NCBI RefSeq assembly: GCF_023612255.1
Contig: NZ_CP063231.1
Location: 2,772,001 to 2,836,000, forward strand
From: Luteibacter flocculans
GTDB taxonomy: Bacteria; Pseudomonadota; Gammaproteobacteria; Xanthomonadales; Rhodanobacteraceae
Direction: 5' to 3'
DNA: 64,000 bases
In this document: piece by piece, positions 7,072 to 17,712 of the stretch
How the letters are laid out: each line of letters begins with the position of its first letter
Position numbering within the stretch: the stretch's first letter is position 1
Position numbers and translations under genes: made by a program
The notes under the pieces: model-generated
The model's database searches: none
Seen by the model: only the letters and a program-made list of their open reading frames with translations
What the model was told of the DNA's origin: nothing

Positions 7072-8204
7072 GGTTCTGTTCCCAAAGTAACGAGGTCGTC
7101 GCGATGGACGACGGTCTCGCCGTAACTGTAGCCGAGCACGGCTTCGATATCGCGCGTATGCAGACGCGCGATACGGCGAACGTCGCTCGCGGCGTACTGC
7201 GCTATACCGCGGGCGAAGACCGTCTGCCCATCGCCGATCTCGATCACGTCGCCGCGTGTAAATTCGCCTTCGGCACCCACGACACCACCGGGAAGCAACG
7301 ACGCGCCACGCGTCTGCAACGCCTGCGCCGCACCGGCATCGACCAGCACGCGTCCGATCGGAGGCGTATGCCGCAACCAGTATTTGCGCGCGGCCATGCG
7401 GCTCTGCGGAGCACGCAACCGTGTGCCGGTGAGCGTGCCGGCAGCGAGCCGCGCCACGCAGGCGGGGTCACGCCCGTCGAACAGCACGGTTTCGATGCCC
7501 GCAGCGGCGGCCTTGGTGGCCGCTTCCAGCTTCGTACGCATACCGCCTGTACCCGCCTTGCTCCCTGCCCCACCGGCGGTGGCGAACGAGGACGTGGCAA
7601 GCGCTGGTATGTCCTGCACGGGCCGCGCTTGCGCATCCGTTCGGGGATCGGCGGTGAACAATCCGGCGACGTCGGAGGCGATCAGCAGCACATCCGCATC
7701 GACGAGCGCGGCGACGATCGCGGCAAGGTTGTCGTTGTCGCCGAGTTTCAACTCGTCGACGGCCACGGTGTCGTTCTCGTTGACGACGGGCACCGTGCCT
7801 AGCGCAAGCAACTCGCGAAGCGTAGCGCGCGCGTTGAGATACCGACGACGATGGCGCAGGTCGTCGTGTGTCAGAAGCACCTGCGCCACGGGTACGGAGA
7901 GCAGACCCTGCCACAGTGCGACGAGCCGGGTTTGCCCCAGGGCGGCGAGTGCCTGCCGCCCGGGGAGTCCCGTACTGCGATCCGGACGCGCCAGACCGCG
8001 GCCGGCCGCGACTGCACCGGACGATACGATCACCACCTCGCGTCCCGCGTCCCGGCTACGCGCAACGAAGCTCGCGAGCGCTTGTGCGTGGACTTCCGTA
8101 AGCGCGCCGTCCGGCGTCGTCAGCAAGCTGCTGCCGACCTTGAGCACGGCGCGATGCCACGGAGGCAGCGGCTGTGGCGTGAATCCTTGCGCTTGGTCCA
8201 TCAC
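7068..8204 (-). CDS. proB: Glutamate 5-kinase with PUA domain
   Basis: First, feedback-controlled step of proline synthesis: phosphorylation of L-glutamate by ATP. 378 residues. The amino-acid-kinase domain occupies roughly 15-260 (LKVGSSLLT near residue 20, [28 protein letters not shown]). A PUA domain follows (about 280-365, starting near [13 protein letters not shown]). Two adjacent ATGs (8204 and 8201) are possible starts; the family begins near here in either case. The stop is coupled to proA. It lies downstream of argH on the same strand with a gap of only 44 bases, so proline and arginine synthesis from glutamate may be partly co-transcribed. Confidence 0.97.
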   Translation of the reverse strand: MMDQAQGFTPQPLPPWHRAVLKVGSSLLTTPDGALTEVHAQALASFVARSRDAGREVVIVSSGAVAAGRGLARPDRSTGLPGRQALAALGQTRLVALWQGLLSVPVAQVLLTHDDLRHRRRYLNARATLRELLALGTVPVVNENDTVAVDELKLGDNDNLAAIVAALVDADVLLIASDVAGLFTADPRTDAQARPVQDIPALATSSFATAGGAGSKAGTGGMRTKLEAATKAAAAGIETVLFDGRDPACVARLAAGTLTGTRLRAPQSRMAARKYWLRHTPPIGRVLVDAGAAQALQTRGASLLPGGVVGAEGEFTRGDVIEIGDGQTVFARGIAQYAASDVRRIARLHTRDIEAVLGYSYGETVVHRDDLVTLGTEP

Positions 8205-8248
8205 CTCTCGCCATCCTCTTCGCCGAAGGGGTCGGCGCCCGCGAAACG

Positions 8249-9544
8249 TCAGTCCGCCATCGCGGCCAGCCTGTCTCGCAACATGTCCAACATCAGGCCA
8301 TGCCCTGCGCCGGGCGACGTGCGCGCGGCGAGGCTGGACTCGGGAGTACGCCCCTCACCCGCCGAGGCCGCAGTAGCCGCTGCGGCGCGATAGGCATCGC
8401 GGAACGGCACGCCCGCGGCCGCCTGCTCGATCGCCACGTCAGTGGCGTACATCGCCGGCTCGATGGCGGCGCGCATGGTCTCGGCCTTCCACTCCAGGCG
8501 CGCGAGCATATCCGGCAGCAGTTCCAGAGCGCCCAGGCCCATGGAGAAACCATGGAACAGCGAGCCCTTCGAAAACTGCAGGTCGCGCTGGTAGCCCGAG
8601 GGAAGCGAAAGCAACTGCTCGATCTCGGTGCGCGCGGCAGCCACCGAGGCGTAGCTTGCGCGGAGCAGTTCCACGACGTCGGGATTGCGCTTGTTCGGCA
8701 TGATCGACGAGCCGGTGGTGTACTCCGGCGGCAGCTTCACGAAGTCGAATTCCGCCGTGGTGAACAGCGAGAGATCCCAAGCGAGGCGGCGCGTATCGAG
8801 CAGCGCTGTACCAACGGCATCGAGCGCCGCCATTTCGAACTTGCCACGAGAGAGCTGGGCATAGATCGGCGACACCTGCATACGCGCGAAGCCGAGCGCC
8901 GCTGTGGTGTGCGCGCGGTCGAGCGCGATGTTGACGCCATAGCCGGCGGCCGTGCCCAACGGATTGGCATCGATCAGGTCGAGAGCCTGGCGCGCGCGCA
9001 GCGTGTTGTCGATGAAAGCCTCGGCGAACGCAGCAAACCACATGCCGGTGGACGAGACCACGGCGCGCTGGATGTGCGTGTAGCCAGGCATCGGCAGCGA
9101 CTCGCGTTCCGCACGTGCGAGGCAGACTTCGGCCACCTCGCGGCAGAGCGCCTGCAGCGTGCCCAGCTTTTCCTTGAGCCAGAGCCGCGTGGCCACCAGG
9201 ACCTGATCATTGCGGCTGCGGCCCGTATGCACGCGGCGGCCCGCATCGCCCAGGCGCTCGGTCAGGCGCGCCTCGATCGCCGAGTGCCCATCTTCATAGC
9301 GGTCGTCCAGAACGAAACGGCCTTCGGCAAAATCGACGGCGAGCGTATCGAGTTCGCGCAGCAGCGCAGCCTGCTCGTCGGACGAAACGATACCGATATT
9401 GGCGAGCCCTTCGACGTGCGCCTTGCTGGCGGTGATGTCGTGCAGGAAGAACTCGCGATCGAGTACGACGTCGTTGCCGGCGAGGAAACGCATGATGCGG
9501 GCATCGACGTGCGTGTCGGACTTCTGCCAGAGCGGTTGAGTCAT
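8249..9544 (-). CDS. argH: Argininosuccinate lyase
   Basis: Last step of arginine synthesis: argininosuccinate to arginine and fumarate. 431 residues, slightly shorter than the roughly 460 of enterobacterial enzymes. Superfamily signatures are present: [10 protein letters not shown] near 105-115, [10 protein letters not shown], and the catalytic-loop signature [12 protein letters not shown] around 270-281. It follows argC by 14 bases, so it belongs to the arg operon that starts at argF'. No missing residues were noticed. Confidence 0.97.
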   Translation of the reverse strand: MTQPLWQKSDTHVDARIMRFLAGNDVVLDREFFLHDITASKAHVEGLANIGIVSSDEQAALLRELDTLAVDFAEGRFVLDDRYEDGHSAIEARLTERLGDAGRRVHTGRSRNDQVLVATRLWLKEKLGTLQALCREVAEVCLARAERESLPMPGYTHIQRAVVSSTGMWFAAFAEAFIDNTLRARQALDLIDANPLGTAAGYGVNIALDRAHTTAALGFARMQVSPIYAQLSRGKFEMAALDAVGTALLDTRRLAWDLSLFTTAEFDFVKLPPEYTTGSSIMPNKRNPDVVELLRASYASVAAARTEIEQLLSLPSGYQRDLQFSKGSLFHGFSMGLGALELLPDMLARLEWKAETMRAAIEPAMYATDVAIEQAAAGVPFRDAYRAAAATAASAGEGRTPESSLAARTSPGAGHGLMLDMLRDRLAAMAD

Positions 9545-9558
9545 GGGGGCGTCCTTTC

Positions 9559-10506
9559 TCAGAGCGGGATGGCGGTGAGCTCGTCGAAGCCGAGCGCGCG
9601 GTTGACGTTCTGCATCGCCTGGGTGGCGGCGCCTTTGAGCAGGTTATCCAGCGTCGCCACCACAACGACACGACGGCCGTCGGTCGACAAGGCGAAACCA
9701 CCCACGTCGAGATGATGCCGATGCGCGATCTGGCTCACCCAGGGCGCCTCGTCTACCACGTGGATCAGCTTCTCTTTCGCATAGCGTGCCTCGAACCGGC
9801 GCACGATGTCCTCGCGCTTGGCCTGCTTGGCGAGATAGAGGTTGGTAGTCACGGTAAGGCCACGGAAATGCGGCGCCACATGGGGCATGAACTCCACAGG
9901 CATCCCGAGGTGCCGGCTGGCTTCCTTCTCATGCATGTGGCCCGTGAGCGCGTAGGGCATGAGGTTATCGCGCAGCTTCTCCGGGTCGTTGCGGTCGGAT
10001 GGCGTCGTGCCCGCGCCGGAATAACCGGAGACACCGAAGGACACCGGCGGCGCGGCCAGCAGATCCTTGATCGGAGCGATGGAAACCTGGATCGCCGTGG
10101 CGTAGCAGCCGGGGTTGCTGATCCGCTTCTCGCCGCGCCAGCGATCCCGGTACAACTCCGGTAGCCCGTAATACCAGCGCTCGTCGAAGCGATAGTCCGC
10201 GGAAAGATCCACGATCACGGTCCCGGTACCCGCCTTGTCGATGGCGTCGACATAGGGGGCCGCCTTGCCGTTGGGCAGCGCCAGCACCACCACGTCCACC
10301 GCAGTCGCGGCGACGGCGGCCGGGTCGAAGTTGACGAAGGCGAGATCGCCTCGATAGGCATCGCTGTGCGCATCGAGGCGCTGGCCGTCCAGTTCGCGCG
10401 ACGAAACGAAGGCCAGCTCCAGGTCCGGATGGCCGGCGATGAGCTTGATGAGTTCGGCGCCGGTGTGACCGCGTGCGCCGACGATGCCGATGGTCTTGGT
10501 GGCCAT
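9559..10506 (-). CDS. argC: N-acetyl-gamma-glutamyl-phosphate reductase
   Basis: Third step of the acetylated arginine route: NADPH-dependent reduction of N-acetylglutamyl phosphate to the semialdehyde. 315 residues. An N-terminal nucleotide-binding fold ([17 protein letters not shown], residues 7-23) is followed by the catalytic cysteine in [10 protein letters not shown] (about 130-139) and [14 protein letters not shown]; the C-terminal dimer region ends with [13 protein letters not shown]. The gene begins six bases after the stop of the fused kinase/synthase gene, so it is in the same operon. Confidence 0.96.
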   Translation of the reverse strand: MATKTIGIVGARGHTGAELIKLIAGHPDLELAFVSSRELDGQRLDAHSDAYRGDLAFVNFDPAAVAATAVDVVVLALPNGKAAPYVDAIDKAGTGTVIVDLSADYRFDERWYYGLPELYRDRWRGEKRISNPGCYATAIQVSIAPIKDLLAAPPVSFGVSGYSGAGTTPSDRNDPEKLRDNLMPYALTGHMHEKEASRHLGMPVEFMPHVAPHFRGLTVTTNLYLAKQAKREDIVRRFEARYAKEKLIHVVDEAPWVSQIAHRHHLDVGGFALSTDGRRVVVVATLDNLLKGAATQAMQNVNRALGFDELTAIPL

Positions 10507-10512
10507 GAGCGT

Positions 10513-11829
10513 TCAGTCCTGCAAGGTGGGTTCGCGGGTGGCGCAATGCGCCACGCAGCGTTCGATGTCGGCAAAACTGTTCAGGCCGTACCAGAACACC
10601 TTCCAGCGCGCCTGCTTGAAGCAGCCGTCCGATTCCGCGTAGTAGAAGTGGTTGATCGGGTTACCGTGCCGCGAACGCCAGAACAGCCGGGGGTTCTCGT
10701 CGCGCATTACCTGCCACACCGCGCGCCCCAGGCCTTCGCCCTGCGCATCGTCGAGCACGGCGAACTTGTCCAGGTACGCGAAACCCTCTTCCTGGGTCAG
10801 CACCATGGCGGCGCGATAGTTTTCCGAAACGTAAAGGCGATACAGCCTGGTCCGCTCGAAGTAATTGCCGACCAGCGCACGACCGAAGCTCGATTCGATC
10901 AACTGCTGCATGCGCGGCAGGTCCACGCCGTCCCACGACTCGAAGCGCAACACGCGTTCGCCGCGGCGTACGAGCGTGCCGGAGCCCTTGTGCGTGAACA
11001 GTTCCTTCGCCAGTTCGGCGGGGCGCGTGATCGACACCGACGAGGTCAGCGGCAGATCGTCCAGCAGATCCTTGATCTGCTCGATCTTCAAGCGCATGCC
11101 GGAATGCAGCCACGGCTGACGCAGAAGTTGCTCGTATTCCGTGGACAGGTTGATCGAATCGATGACCTTGCCGTCACCGTCGAGCAGGCCGCCCGTGCCC
11201 GTGAGGAACACGATCTTGTAAGGCTGCAACACGCGTACGAGTTCGTTGGCGGCGAAGTCGGCGTTGATGTTGAGGATCTGACCCGCGTCGGTTTCGCCGA
11301 GGCTCGCGATGACCGGAATCGAACCAGCGCGCAAGCTGGCCTCGATCGGCGCGAGGTTGATGTCACGCACACGCCCTACCAGGCCGAACGTACCCTGATC
11401 GAGGTAATCGGCAGTGAAGACGCCGGACGGCACGGACGTGGCCCGCGTGTCGGCTTCCTGCAAGGCTTCCACCAGACGAAGGTTCTGCGCCTGGAAGACC
11501 CGGCGAACGATCGCCAGGGCTTCGGGCGAAGTCACGCGCAGACCGTTCACGGTCTTCTTCTCGATGCCCGCCGCCGCCAGGTCCTCGTCCAACTGGGGAC
11601 CGGCGCCATGCAGCACGATAGGCGTGAGGCCCACCTGCTGAAGGAACGCCAGCGACGAGGTGAGATCCGGCAGTTCGTCGCGCAGCACGGCGCCACCGAC
11701 TTTCACCACGGCAAAGCGAGCGGCATCCAACTGCGAGAAGCGCTTGAGGTACTGCTGGATTTCCCGTGCGCTGCCCATGGAGGACAGCAGCCGGACGATG
11801 GTCTTGCGAGTGTTCTTATTAGCGTCCAC
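10513..11829 (-). CDS. argB: Bifunctional N-acetylglutamate kinase / N-acetylglutamate synthase
   Basis: 438 residues combining an N-terminal amino-acid-kinase domain ([17 protein letters not shown] about 39-55, [10 protein letters not shown], the [14 protein letters not shown] region near 220) with a C-terminal GNAT acyltransferase domain (about 290-438, including [17 protein letters not shown]). This NAGK-NAGS fusion is typical of Xanthomonadales, where one protein both acetylates glutamate and phosphorylates the product. The GTG at 11829 was chosen because homologues carry the [13 protein letters not shown] segment before the first internal ATG at 11778; it overlaps the argE' end by 11 bases. 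In this fused family arginine is known to inhibit the enzyme. The start choice is less certain than the function. Confidence 0.9.
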   Translation of the reverse strand: MDANKNTRKTIVRLLSSMGSAREIQQYLKRFSQLDAARFAVVKVGGAVLRDELPDLTSSLAFLQQVGLTPIVLHGAGPQLDEDLAAAGIEKKTVNGLRVTSPEALAIVRRVFQAQNLRLVEALQEADTRATSVPSGVFTADYLDQGTFGLVGRVRDINLAPIEASLRAGSIPVIASLGETDAGQILNINADFAANELVRVLQPYKIVFLTGTGGLLDGDGKVIDSINLSTEYEQLLRQPWLHSGMRLKIEQIKDLLDDLPLTSSVSITRPAELAKELFTHKGSGTLVRRGERVLRFESWDGVDLPRMQQLIESSFGRALVGNYFERTRLYRLYVSENYRAAMVLTQEEGFAYLDKFAVLDDAQGEGLGRAVWQVMRDENPRLFWRSRHGNPINHFYYAESDGCFKQARWKVFWYGLNSFADIERCVAHCATREPTLQD

Positions 11830-12916
11830 TGTCGACGATCCGATGGATGACCTTGGCGTAGTCCGCCAGTTGTTCGAGGGCGACCCATTCGTCGGCGCTG
11901 TGCGCCTGGGCGATGTCGCCGGGGCCGTAGACAAAGGACGTATAGCCGGCCATGGAGAACAGCGCCGCTTCGGTCCAGAAATCGACGGCATTACCGACCG
12001 GGATGCCCAGCTCGTCGGCGAGATCGCGCGCGGCGAGGCGTCGGTTCTCGGCCGTGGCCGTTTCGCCCGCCGGCAGCGAATCGCCGCGGAAGGTCTCGCC
12101 GAATTCGATCGGCAACGGCTCCACCAGCGTGCGGAAAGTTTCCAGCAGGCCGTCGGCGTCCATCGAGGGCAGCGGACGGAAGCCGAAACGCACATCCGCC
12201 GTCGGCGCGATGACGTTCGCCTTGATGCCGCCCTCGATCTTGCCGATGTTGAAACGCAGGCCGGTCAGGCCGCCGAAGCGCTCGTGCGCCTGCGCCTGCA
12301 CGTGATCGAGCGCTGCCGCACCCCAGCGAATGGCCTGGTGCAAGGCGCTGTCGGAAGGCTTCTGCTCGCCGGAGGCATGTCCCGCACGGCCCTGGAAACG
12401 CATCTGCACGGAATGGATGCCACGATGCGCCAGCACCGCTTCACCGCGCGTGGGTTCGGCGACGATGATCGCCTCGTAGTCGCGTGGCTTCTTCAGGAAA
12501 CCATCGATGCAGCGTGCGTCGTTGGCCTCTTCGTCCGTGGAAAGCAGAAGGGCCATGTCGCCCTGCGTCGCATTGGCGACCGCCACGAGCGCGGCAGCCG
12601 CGCCCTTGATGTCACACGCGCCCAGACCGACCGCGCGATCCTGACCCACGCGCAGCTCGAACGGGCTGGCCGTCCAATGCGGCGAATCGGGCACGGTGTC
12701 CAGATGCACGTTGAACAGGTATTTCGGCTTGCCGCGCACGGCGTACAGATTCACGGCACCGGCGCCGAAGTCCGTTACCTGTACGTCAAAACCGGGGAGG
12801 TTCGAACGCAGGTAATCGAAGATCCCGTCGGTGCCGATCGTTCGTGGCGGGTTGCGCGTGTCGAAGCCGACGAGCGCGCGCAGATGGTCGAGTGTGTCCT
12901 GAAGGAGCTTATCCAT
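11819..12916 (-). CDS. argE: N-acetyl-L-citrulline deacetylase (M20 family, ArgE')
   Basis: 365-residue M20 zinc amidohydrolase. The metal-binding segments are visible: [13 protein letters not shown] (about 69-81), [25 protein letters not shown] with the catalytic and metal-binding Glu residues, and a late [16 protein letters not shown] with the last His ligand. In xanthomonads the homologue removes the acetyl group from N-acetylcitrulline rather than N-acetylornithine. The neighbouring carbamoyltransferase has the acetylornithine-type active site, so the same specificity is inferred here. It lies nine bases downstream of argG and overlaps the fused argB gene. A conventional acetylornithine deacetylase activity cannot be excluded from sequence alone. 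Confidence 0.9.
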   Translation of the reverse strand: MDKLLQDTLDHLRALVGFDTRNPPRTIGTDGIFDYLRSNLPGFDVQVTDFGAGAVNLYAVRGKPKYLFNVHLDTVPDSPHWTASPFELRVGQDRAVGLGACDIKGAAAALVAVANATQGDMALLLSTDEEANDARCIDGFLKKPRDYEAIIVAEPTRGEAVLAHRGIHSVQMRFQGRAGHASGEQKPSDSALHQAIRWGAAALDHVQAQAHERFGGLTGLRFNIGKIEGGIKANVIAPTADVRFGFRPLPSMDADGLLETFRTLVEPLPIEFGETFRGDSLPAGETATAENRRLAARDLADELGIPVGNAVDFWTEAALFSMAGYTSFVYGPGDIAQAHSADEWVALEQLADYAKVIHRIVDSGR

Positions 12917-12925
12917 GAGCCTGTA

Positions 12926-14131
12926 TCAGTTCCCGTTGGCGCGATCGACTTCGGCCCAGAGCGTGGAGCTCATGCCGTAGAGCTTGATGAAACCTTCCGC
13001 CTCGGCCACGCCCCAGTCGGCCGCCTGGGCGTAGGTCGCCTTCGACGACTGCAGGATGTGCTTCGATTCGACCTTCACCGCATACACCGTGCCGCCGCGG
13101 GTTTCGATGATGACCTTGCCGTCCACCTTGCGCTGCGTGGAGACGAGGAAGGCTTCGAGATCCGCCTTGATCGGATCATTGAAGAAACCTTCATAGGCGA
13201 CCTCGGTCCACTTCCGACCGATCTCGGGCTTGAAACGATTCTGCTGCTTCGACAGCACCGTTTCCTCCAGCGCACGGTGTGCCGTGAGCAGCGCGGTCAG
13301 TGCCGGCGCCTCGAACACGATGCGGCCCTTGAGACCGATGTTCGTATCGCCCGTGTACATGCTGCGACCAACGCCATACTTGGCGAGTTCGCGGTTGAGG
13401 AAGCCGAGGATCTCGGGGCCCGAGGCCGGTTTGCCGTTCAACGAGACGGCCGTGCCCTTCTCGAAGCCGAGTTCGATGCGCAAGGGTTCGGACGGCCATT
13501 CGGCACGAGGCGCGCACCAGGCGACCGCGCCCTCTTCCGGAATCTCCCACGCATCGATCTCGCCGCCCGAGATCGTCACACCGAGCACGTTCTCGTTGAT
13601 CGTGTAGTGCTTGGTCTTGGCCCGCACTTCGAAGCCCTTGTCTTCCAGGTACTTCTGTTCGTACGCACGCACCTGGGTGTGCTCGCGCTGGATCTCGCGG
13701 ATGGGGGCGACGATCGTGTAATCGCCGAGTGCCTTGACGGTGAGATCGAAACGCACCTGGTCGTTGCCCATGCCAGTGCAGCCGTGCGCGAAGAACTTGG
13801 TGCCGAGTTCGTCGCAACGCTCCAGCGAGGCTTTCACGATGAGATAGCGATCGGACACCAGCAGCGGATACTGCCCCTGGTAGAACTCGCCGGCCCAGAT
13901 CAGCGGGGTGACGAAGCTGTCCCAGATGGCCTGCGCGGCGTCTACCGTGCGATGGGACGCTGCGCCCAGCTCATGAGCGCGCTGCTCGATGTATTCGCGC
14001 TCTTCCGCCGAGACGCCGCCCGTGTCCACGAAGACGGTATGCACGGCATAGCCGCGCTCGATCAGGTAGGGGACGCAGAAACTGGTGTCGAGGCCGCCCG
14101 AAAAGGCGAGGACGATATCGTTACTGGACAT
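12926..14131 (-). CDS. argG: Argininosuccinate synthase
   Basis: ATP-dependent condensation of citrulline and aspartate. 401 residues from the ATG at 14131, which has CCGGAG five bases upstream and starts directly before the P-loop-like [15 protein letters not shown] (residues 8-22). Other family features are [13 protein letters not shown] near 120-132 and [15 protein letters not shown]. An in-frame upstream extension to 14281 was rejected because it overlaps the end of argF' and has no family counterpart. It lies 44 bases after argF' and nine before argE', so within the arginine operon. Confidence 0.97.
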   Translation of the reverse strand: MSSNDIVLAFSGGLDTSFCVPYLIERGYAVHTVFVDTGGVSAEEREYIEQRAHELGAASHRTVDAAQAIWDSFVTPLIWAGEFYQGQYPLLVSDRYLIVKASLERCDELGTKFFAHGCTGMGNDQVRFDLTVKALGDYTIVAPIREIQREHTQVRAYEQKYLEDKGFEVRAKTKHYTINENVLGVTISGGEIDAWEIPEEGAVAWCAPRAEWPSEPLRIELGFEKGTAVSLNGKPASGPEILGFLNRELAKYGVGRSMYTGDTNIGLKGRIVFEAPALTALLTAHRALEETVLSKQQNRFKPEIGRKWTEVAYEGFFNDPIKADLEAFLVSTQRKVDGKVIIETRGGTVYAVKVESKHILQSSKATYAQAADWGVAEAEGFIKLYGMSSTLWAEVDRANGN

Positions 14132-14175
14132 GCTGGCTCCGGAGAAAGTCATGGAATCGAAAGGGGCGAGACGAA

Positions 14176-15210
14176 TCAGAAGCCGAGGCCGGACGGTGCG
14201 CCCGACGACTGCGAGATGAGCGAGGCCATGACCGCCTTCTGCACGTGCAGGCGGTTCTCGGCTTCGTCGATGGCGATGCATGCGGGGGAATCCATCACGG
14301 CATCGGTGGCCTTGATGTTCCGGCGCAGGGGCAGGCAGTGGCTGAACAACCCGTGGTCGGTCAGCGCCATCTTGGCCTCGTCGACGATGAAATGTCGGTG
14401 CGCGTCGCGGATCGCCTTTTCCTCATCCCATCGGCCGAAATACGGAATGGCGCCCCAGCTCTTGGCGTAGACGACGTGCGCGTCGCGGTAGGCCGATTCG
14501 ATGTCATGCGACACGCGCAGCGATCCGCCGTTCTCGCGTGCGTTGGCTTCGGCGAAATCCATGTAGCGCTGGTCGAGCACATACTCGGGCGTCGGGCACA
14601 GCAGTGTCACGTCCATACCCATCTTCGTCGCGATCAGCAGCGCCGAGTTCGCCACAGCGGTGTTAAGCGGCTTCGGATGGTAGGTCCAGGTCAGCACGTA
14701 CTTGCGGTTCTGCAGGTCGCCGAGGTGCTCCTTCAGAGCGAGCGCGTGGGCAAGCTCCTGGCACGGATGCGTGATCGTCTCCAAGTTGATCACCGGGACC
14801 GTGGCGTACTGCGCGAACGCGGCAAGCACCTTGTCCTGGCGGTCCACCGACCAATCGACGAACTTCGGAAAGGCGCGCACGCCGATCATATCCACGTACC
14901 GCGAGAGCACCCGAGCGACCTCGGCGATGTGTTCTTCGGTCTCGCCATCCATCACGGCGCCGACCTCGAACTCGATCGGCCATGCGTCCTTACCCGGCGA
15001 CAGCACTACCGCATGGCCGCCGAGCTGGAAGGCACCGAGCTCGAAGCTCGTGCGCGTGCGCATCGACGAATTGAAGAACAACAGTGCGATCGACTTGCCT
15101 GCCAGCTGCTGGCCCTGGGGCGAGCGCTTGAACTCGGCCGCCTGGTCGAGAAGGGCGTCGATCTCGGCGCGGCTGTAGTCCTGGGTGGAAAGGAAATGGC
15201 GAACGGTCAT
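14176..15210 (-). CDS. argF': N-acetylornithine carbamoyltransferase (ArgF')
   Basis: 344 residues. It transfers the carbamoyl group to N-acetylornithine instead of ornithine. The carbamoyl-phosphate loop is [15 protein letters not shown] (45-59). The proline-rich loop [13 protein letters not shown] (175-187) is diagnostic of this branch. Glu92 is the residue that in studied enzymes gives acetylornithine rather than succinylornithine specificity. Glu144 and Lys300 in [10 protein letters not shown] match the region carrying the carboxylated lysine in the Xanthomonas enzyme. First gene of the arg operon. Its 5' leader holds a strong terminator-like hairpin 57 bases before the start, so expression may be set by attenuation. 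Confidence 0.94.
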   Translation of the reverse strand: MTVRHFLSTQDYSRAEIDALLDQAAEFKRSPQGQQLAGKSIALLFFNSSMRTRTSFELGAFQLGGHAVVLSPGKDAWPIEFEVGAVMDGETEEHIAEVARVLSRYVDMIGVRAFPKFVDWSVDRQDKVLAAFAQYATVPVINLETITHPCQELAHALALKEHLGDLQNRKYVLTWTYHPKPLNTAVANSALLIATKMGMDVTLLCPTPEYVLDQRYMDFAEANARENGGSLRVSHDIESAYRDAHVVYAKSWGAIPYFGRWDEEKAIRDAHRHFIVDEAKMALTDHGLFSHCLPLRRNIKATDAVMDSPACIAIDEAENRLHVQKAVMASLISQSSGAPSGLGF

Positions 15211-15267
15211 GGCGATCCAGATGGGTCGATGGCCCGGAGGCGGTGGAGGAAAGAGAAATCGGAAACG

Positions 15268-15296
15268 AAAAAACCCGGCACGTGGCCGGGTTTTTT
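15268..15296 (-). terminator. Terminator-like hairpin in the argF' leader (possible attenuator)
   Basis: CCCGGC at 15274-15279 and GCCGGG at 15285-15290 form a six-bp GC stem with a five-base loop, flanked by six A on one side and six T on the other. Read on the minus strand it is a GC hairpin followed by a U-run, 57 bases before the argF' start. The previous same-strand gene already has its own terminator at 15536-15563, so this second one lies within the arg leader. That position is what one expects of an attenuator; a bidirectional terminator is the simpler alternative. Confidence 0.7.
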
Positions 15297-15326
15297 AGTC
15301 GGTACGAATGAAACGCGCGCGACAGC

Positions 15327-15386
15327 CTACCCGGCCGATGGTCCCATGTACGGTCGACGAGCACGCGACGTCATTCCGGCGGCCAT
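15327..15386 (-). promoter_or_regulatory. Possible arginine-containing leader peptide before argF'
   Basis: A 19-codon open frame starts with ATG at 15384-15386 and ends with TAG at 15327-15329, 36 bases before the terminator-like hairpin. It contains the run SRARRP with three Arg codons among four (residues 8, 10, 11). Arg-rich leader peptides in front of a terminator are the classical layout of amino-acid attenuation. No clear ribosome-binding site was found, and no competing antiterminator was worked out, so this is a suggestion only. Confidence 0.3.
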
Positions 15387-15535
15387 ACGGGCGCTGGTCA
15401 AGACAATCGCGGTGTAAACAGTGTGGGACACGGCTGGGCCTGGAAACGTTGAACCGCGATCATGCCGGGATTTGGTGCGACGCGCAACAAGTCAGGCGGG
15501 CGGGGACCACACGGCGCCGGCATGGCCGGAAACGA

Positions 15536-15563
15536 GAAAGGCCGCGGTCTCCCGCGGCCTTTC
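15536..15563 (-). terminator. Rho-independent terminator of the glycine-zipper gene
   Basis: GAAAGGCCGCGG at 15536-15547 pairs with CCGCGGCCTTTC at 15552-15563 across a four-base loop. It lies 20 bases after the stop of the minus-strand glycine-zipper gene. The stem is a perfect 12 bp. Confidence 0.8.
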
Positions 15564-15583
15564 CAAGAGCTTCACCGACCGGG

Positions 15584-16129
15584 TCAGTCGGCCGGCGCGA
15601 CGCTCACGCGAACACGCAGGCGCTCGCCCGGGTCGTAGTTGAGCCGCGAGACGTAGACCTCGCCGCGATAGCGATATTCCACGTCGTAGCCGGCGATGCG
15701 GCGCTGCTCGGAGATCGAGCTGACGTCGCGGCACCGGGTCTCCGTGCCTTCGTAGGTACGGTCGCCGTTGCGGGCAATGCCATTGCCGACCGCGCCGCCG
15801 GCCACCGCGCCGACCACGGTAGCGGCCTTGCGGCCGTCGCCCTTGCCGACGGTGTTACCCAGCACGCCACCGACCACGGCGCCGAGAATGGTGCCGGCCG
15901 TGCTGTTGCCGCTCGACTCACGGCGGACGACGGGTTGGTCGTAGCACTCCTGGCGAGGCGTTTCGACACGAGCCACACCGTAGACGGGGTCGACCCGCAG
16001 GACGTCCGCCCAGCCGAAATGGGTGTTGTCGTCGGGCCCGGGCGGCGGACCGTAACGACCATCCTGCGCCATGGCGCCACTGGCGAAGACCGCGAGAACG
16101 AGAGCGGGGATGAACAACAGGCGAGACAT
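15584..16129 (-). CDS. Glycine zipper 2TM-domain envelope protein
   Basis: 181 residues from the ATG at 16129, which is preceded by GGAGG nine bases away. A signal peptide (LLFIPALVLAVFASGAMA, cleavage about residue 21) is followed by a Pro/Gly-rich segment. The glycine-zipper hairpin (about 85-125) contains TILGAVVGGVLGNTVGKGDG and VVGAVAGGAVGNGIA, the pattern of SlyB/Rickettsia 17-kDa-type proteins that insert in or near the outer membrane. The C-terminal domain contains one more cysteine (ETRCRD). There is no lipobox cysteine, so it is probably soluble or membrane-inserted rather than a lipoprotein. Monocistronic, with its own terminator. Exact function unknown. Confidence 0.82.
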   Translation of the reverse strand: MSRLLFIPALVLAVFASGAMAQDGRYGPPPGPDDNTHFGWADVLRVDPVYGVARVETPRQECYDQPVVRRESSGNSTAGTILGAVVGGVLGNTVGKGDGRKAATVVGAVAGGAVGNGIARNGDRTYEGTETRCRDVSSISEQRRIAGYDVEYRYRGEVYVSRLNYDPGERLRVRVSVAPAD

Positions 16130-16332
16130 GTGGGAGAACCTCCAGCCAGGCGCAAAAGGAGCGCCTACTGGCGTGCATTTCAACAAGTTCACGCTGAATC
16201 CACGCTTAGAACGGACGGGTGCGGCAGCGTGCCGCGTGTCAACCGATTCGGCGCATGCGCGTGCGCCGGGATGCGGGCAGGCTTGGTACTATCGGCGACC
16301 GGCCGCCCGCCGCGCTCGTCCACGGATTCACG

Positions 16333-17712
16333 ATGCAGATTTCGCTCTACAACACCTTGTCTCGCCGCACGGAAGCGTTCACGCCGCTCGATCCCCAGCG
16401 GGTGACGATGTACGTCTGCGGGCCCACCGTCTACAACTACATCCATATCGGCAACGCCCGGCCACCGGTCGTCTTCGACGTGCTGGCCCGGCTCATCCGC
16501 CGGCATTACCCAAAGCTGGTTTACGCCCGCAACGTGACCGACGTCGACGACAAGATCAACGCCGCAGCGGCCGCTGCGGGCGTGCCGATCGTGGAGATCA
16601 CCGACCGCTACGCCAAGGCCTATCGCGAGGACATCGCGCGGCTGGGCGTGGCCCCGCCCGACGTCGAGCCCCACGCCACGGCGCATATTCCGCAGATCAT
16701 CGCGATGATCGAGCGCCTCATCGCCACGGGCCATGCCTACGAGGCCGAAGGGCATGTGCTCTTCCACGTCGAATCGTTTCCGGCTTACGGCGCACTGTCG
16801 GGGCGCGATCCCGACGAGTTGCTCGCCGGTGCGCGGGTCGAGGTCGCGCCGTACAAGCGCAGTCCGGGCGACTTCGTGCTGTGGAAGCCCTCCGATGCCA
16901 CCCTGCCCGGCTGGGACAGCCCCTGGGGCCGCGGGCGCCCGGGCTGGCACATCGAGTGCTCCGCCATGAGCGAGGCCCACCTCGGCGACACCATCGATAT
17001 CCATGCCGGCGGGGTCGACCTGACCTTTCCGCACCACGAAAACGAGATTGCCCAGAGCGTCTGCGCCCACGGCGGCAAGCCCTTTGCCCGCTACTGGCTG
17101 CACAACGGCATGCTCACGTTCGAGGGGCGCAAGATGTCGAAGTCGATCGGCAACGTGCTCCAGTTGCATGAACTGCTGGAGCGGCATCCAGGTGAGGCTC
17201 TGCGCCTGATGCTGCTGCGCGGCCATTATCGGCAACCGCTGGACTGGTCGGACGCCGCAATGACCCAATCCGTACGCACGCTCGACGGCTGGTACGGCGC
17301 CCTGCGCGACCTCGCCGACGTGGATGCTGGCGAACCCGTCGTGCCCGCGGCGGTGGAAGCCGCCCTGTGCGACGACCTCAACACGCCGCAGGCTCTGGCC
17401 GAGCTGTCCCAGCTTGCCGACGAGGCGCGGCGCGCTCAGGGTGACGCCCGTGCTGCCGCCAAGGCCGCGTTGCTGGGCGGCGGTGCCCTGCTCGGCCTGC
17501 TCCAGCAAGATCCCGAAGCGTGGTTCCGGCAGGGCAACCCCGGCGATGCGATCGACGCTGCCGCCATCGAGGCGCTGCTCGAAGAGCGTCGTGCCGCCCG
17601 CGCGGCAAAGGATTTTTCACGTTCCGACGCGATCCGCGATCAGTTGAAAGCCCTTGGCATCGCCATCGAGGACAGCGCGCAAGGCACGCGCTGGAGCGTG
17701 GTGAAGGCATGA
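16333..17712 (+). CDS. cysS: Cysteinyl-tRNA synthetase
   Basis: Class I aminoacyl-tRNA synthetase, 459 residues. Zinc and ATP signatures: [18 protein letters not shown] (27-44; Cys29 and the HIGH-type HIGN), [10 protein letters not shown] (about 212-221, zinc Cys), HHENEIAQS and the KMSKS loop in [13 protein letters not shown] at 16333 was chosen because all family members start just before the LYNTL segment; longer upstream extensions are not conserved. The stop overlaps the following sufE start by four bases, so charging of tRNA-Cys and sulfur transfer for Fe-S assembly are co-expressed here. Confidence 0.97.
   Translation: MQISLYNTLSRRTEAFTPLDPQRVTMYVCGPTVYNYIHIGNARPPVVFDVLARLIRRHYPKLVYARNVTDVDDKINAAAAAAGVPIVEITDRYAKAYREDIARLGVAPPDVEPHATAHIPQIIAMIERLIATGHAYEAEGHVLFHVESFPAYGALSGRDPDELLAGARVEVAPYKRSPGDFVLWKPSDATLPGWDSPWGRGRPGWHIECSAMSEAHLGDTIDIHAGGVDLTFPHHENEIAQSVCAHGGKPFARYWLHNGMLTFEGRKMSKSIGNVLQLHELLERHPGEALRLMLLRGHYRQPLDWSDAAMTQSVRTLDGWYGALRDLADVDAGEPVVPAAVEAALCDDLNTPQALAELSQLADEARRAQGDARAAAKAALLGGGALLGLLQQDPEAWFRQGNPGDAIDAAAIEALLEERRAARAAKDFSRSDAIRDQLKALGIAIEDSAQGTRWSVVKA

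Larger units (their letters stand above)
15211..15583. other. Intergenic region between the glycine-zipper gene and argF'
   Basis: 373 bases without a called protein gene. From right to left it holds the terminator of the glycine-zipper gene (15536-15563), about 150 bases with no recognised feature that should contain the arg promoter, a possible arginine-rich leader peptide (15327-15386) and the terminator-like hairpin (15268-15296). A TTGACC at about 15395-15400 on the minus strand could be a -35 element, but no good -10 follows at the right distance. Confidence 0.6.

Noticed and set aside
11660-14470. Very long open frame (about 936 codons) on the plus strand opposite argB, argE' and argG
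   Set aside because: It is the antisense mirror of three well-identified genes; long antisense frames are common in GC-rich DNA, and its translation has no recognisable motif.
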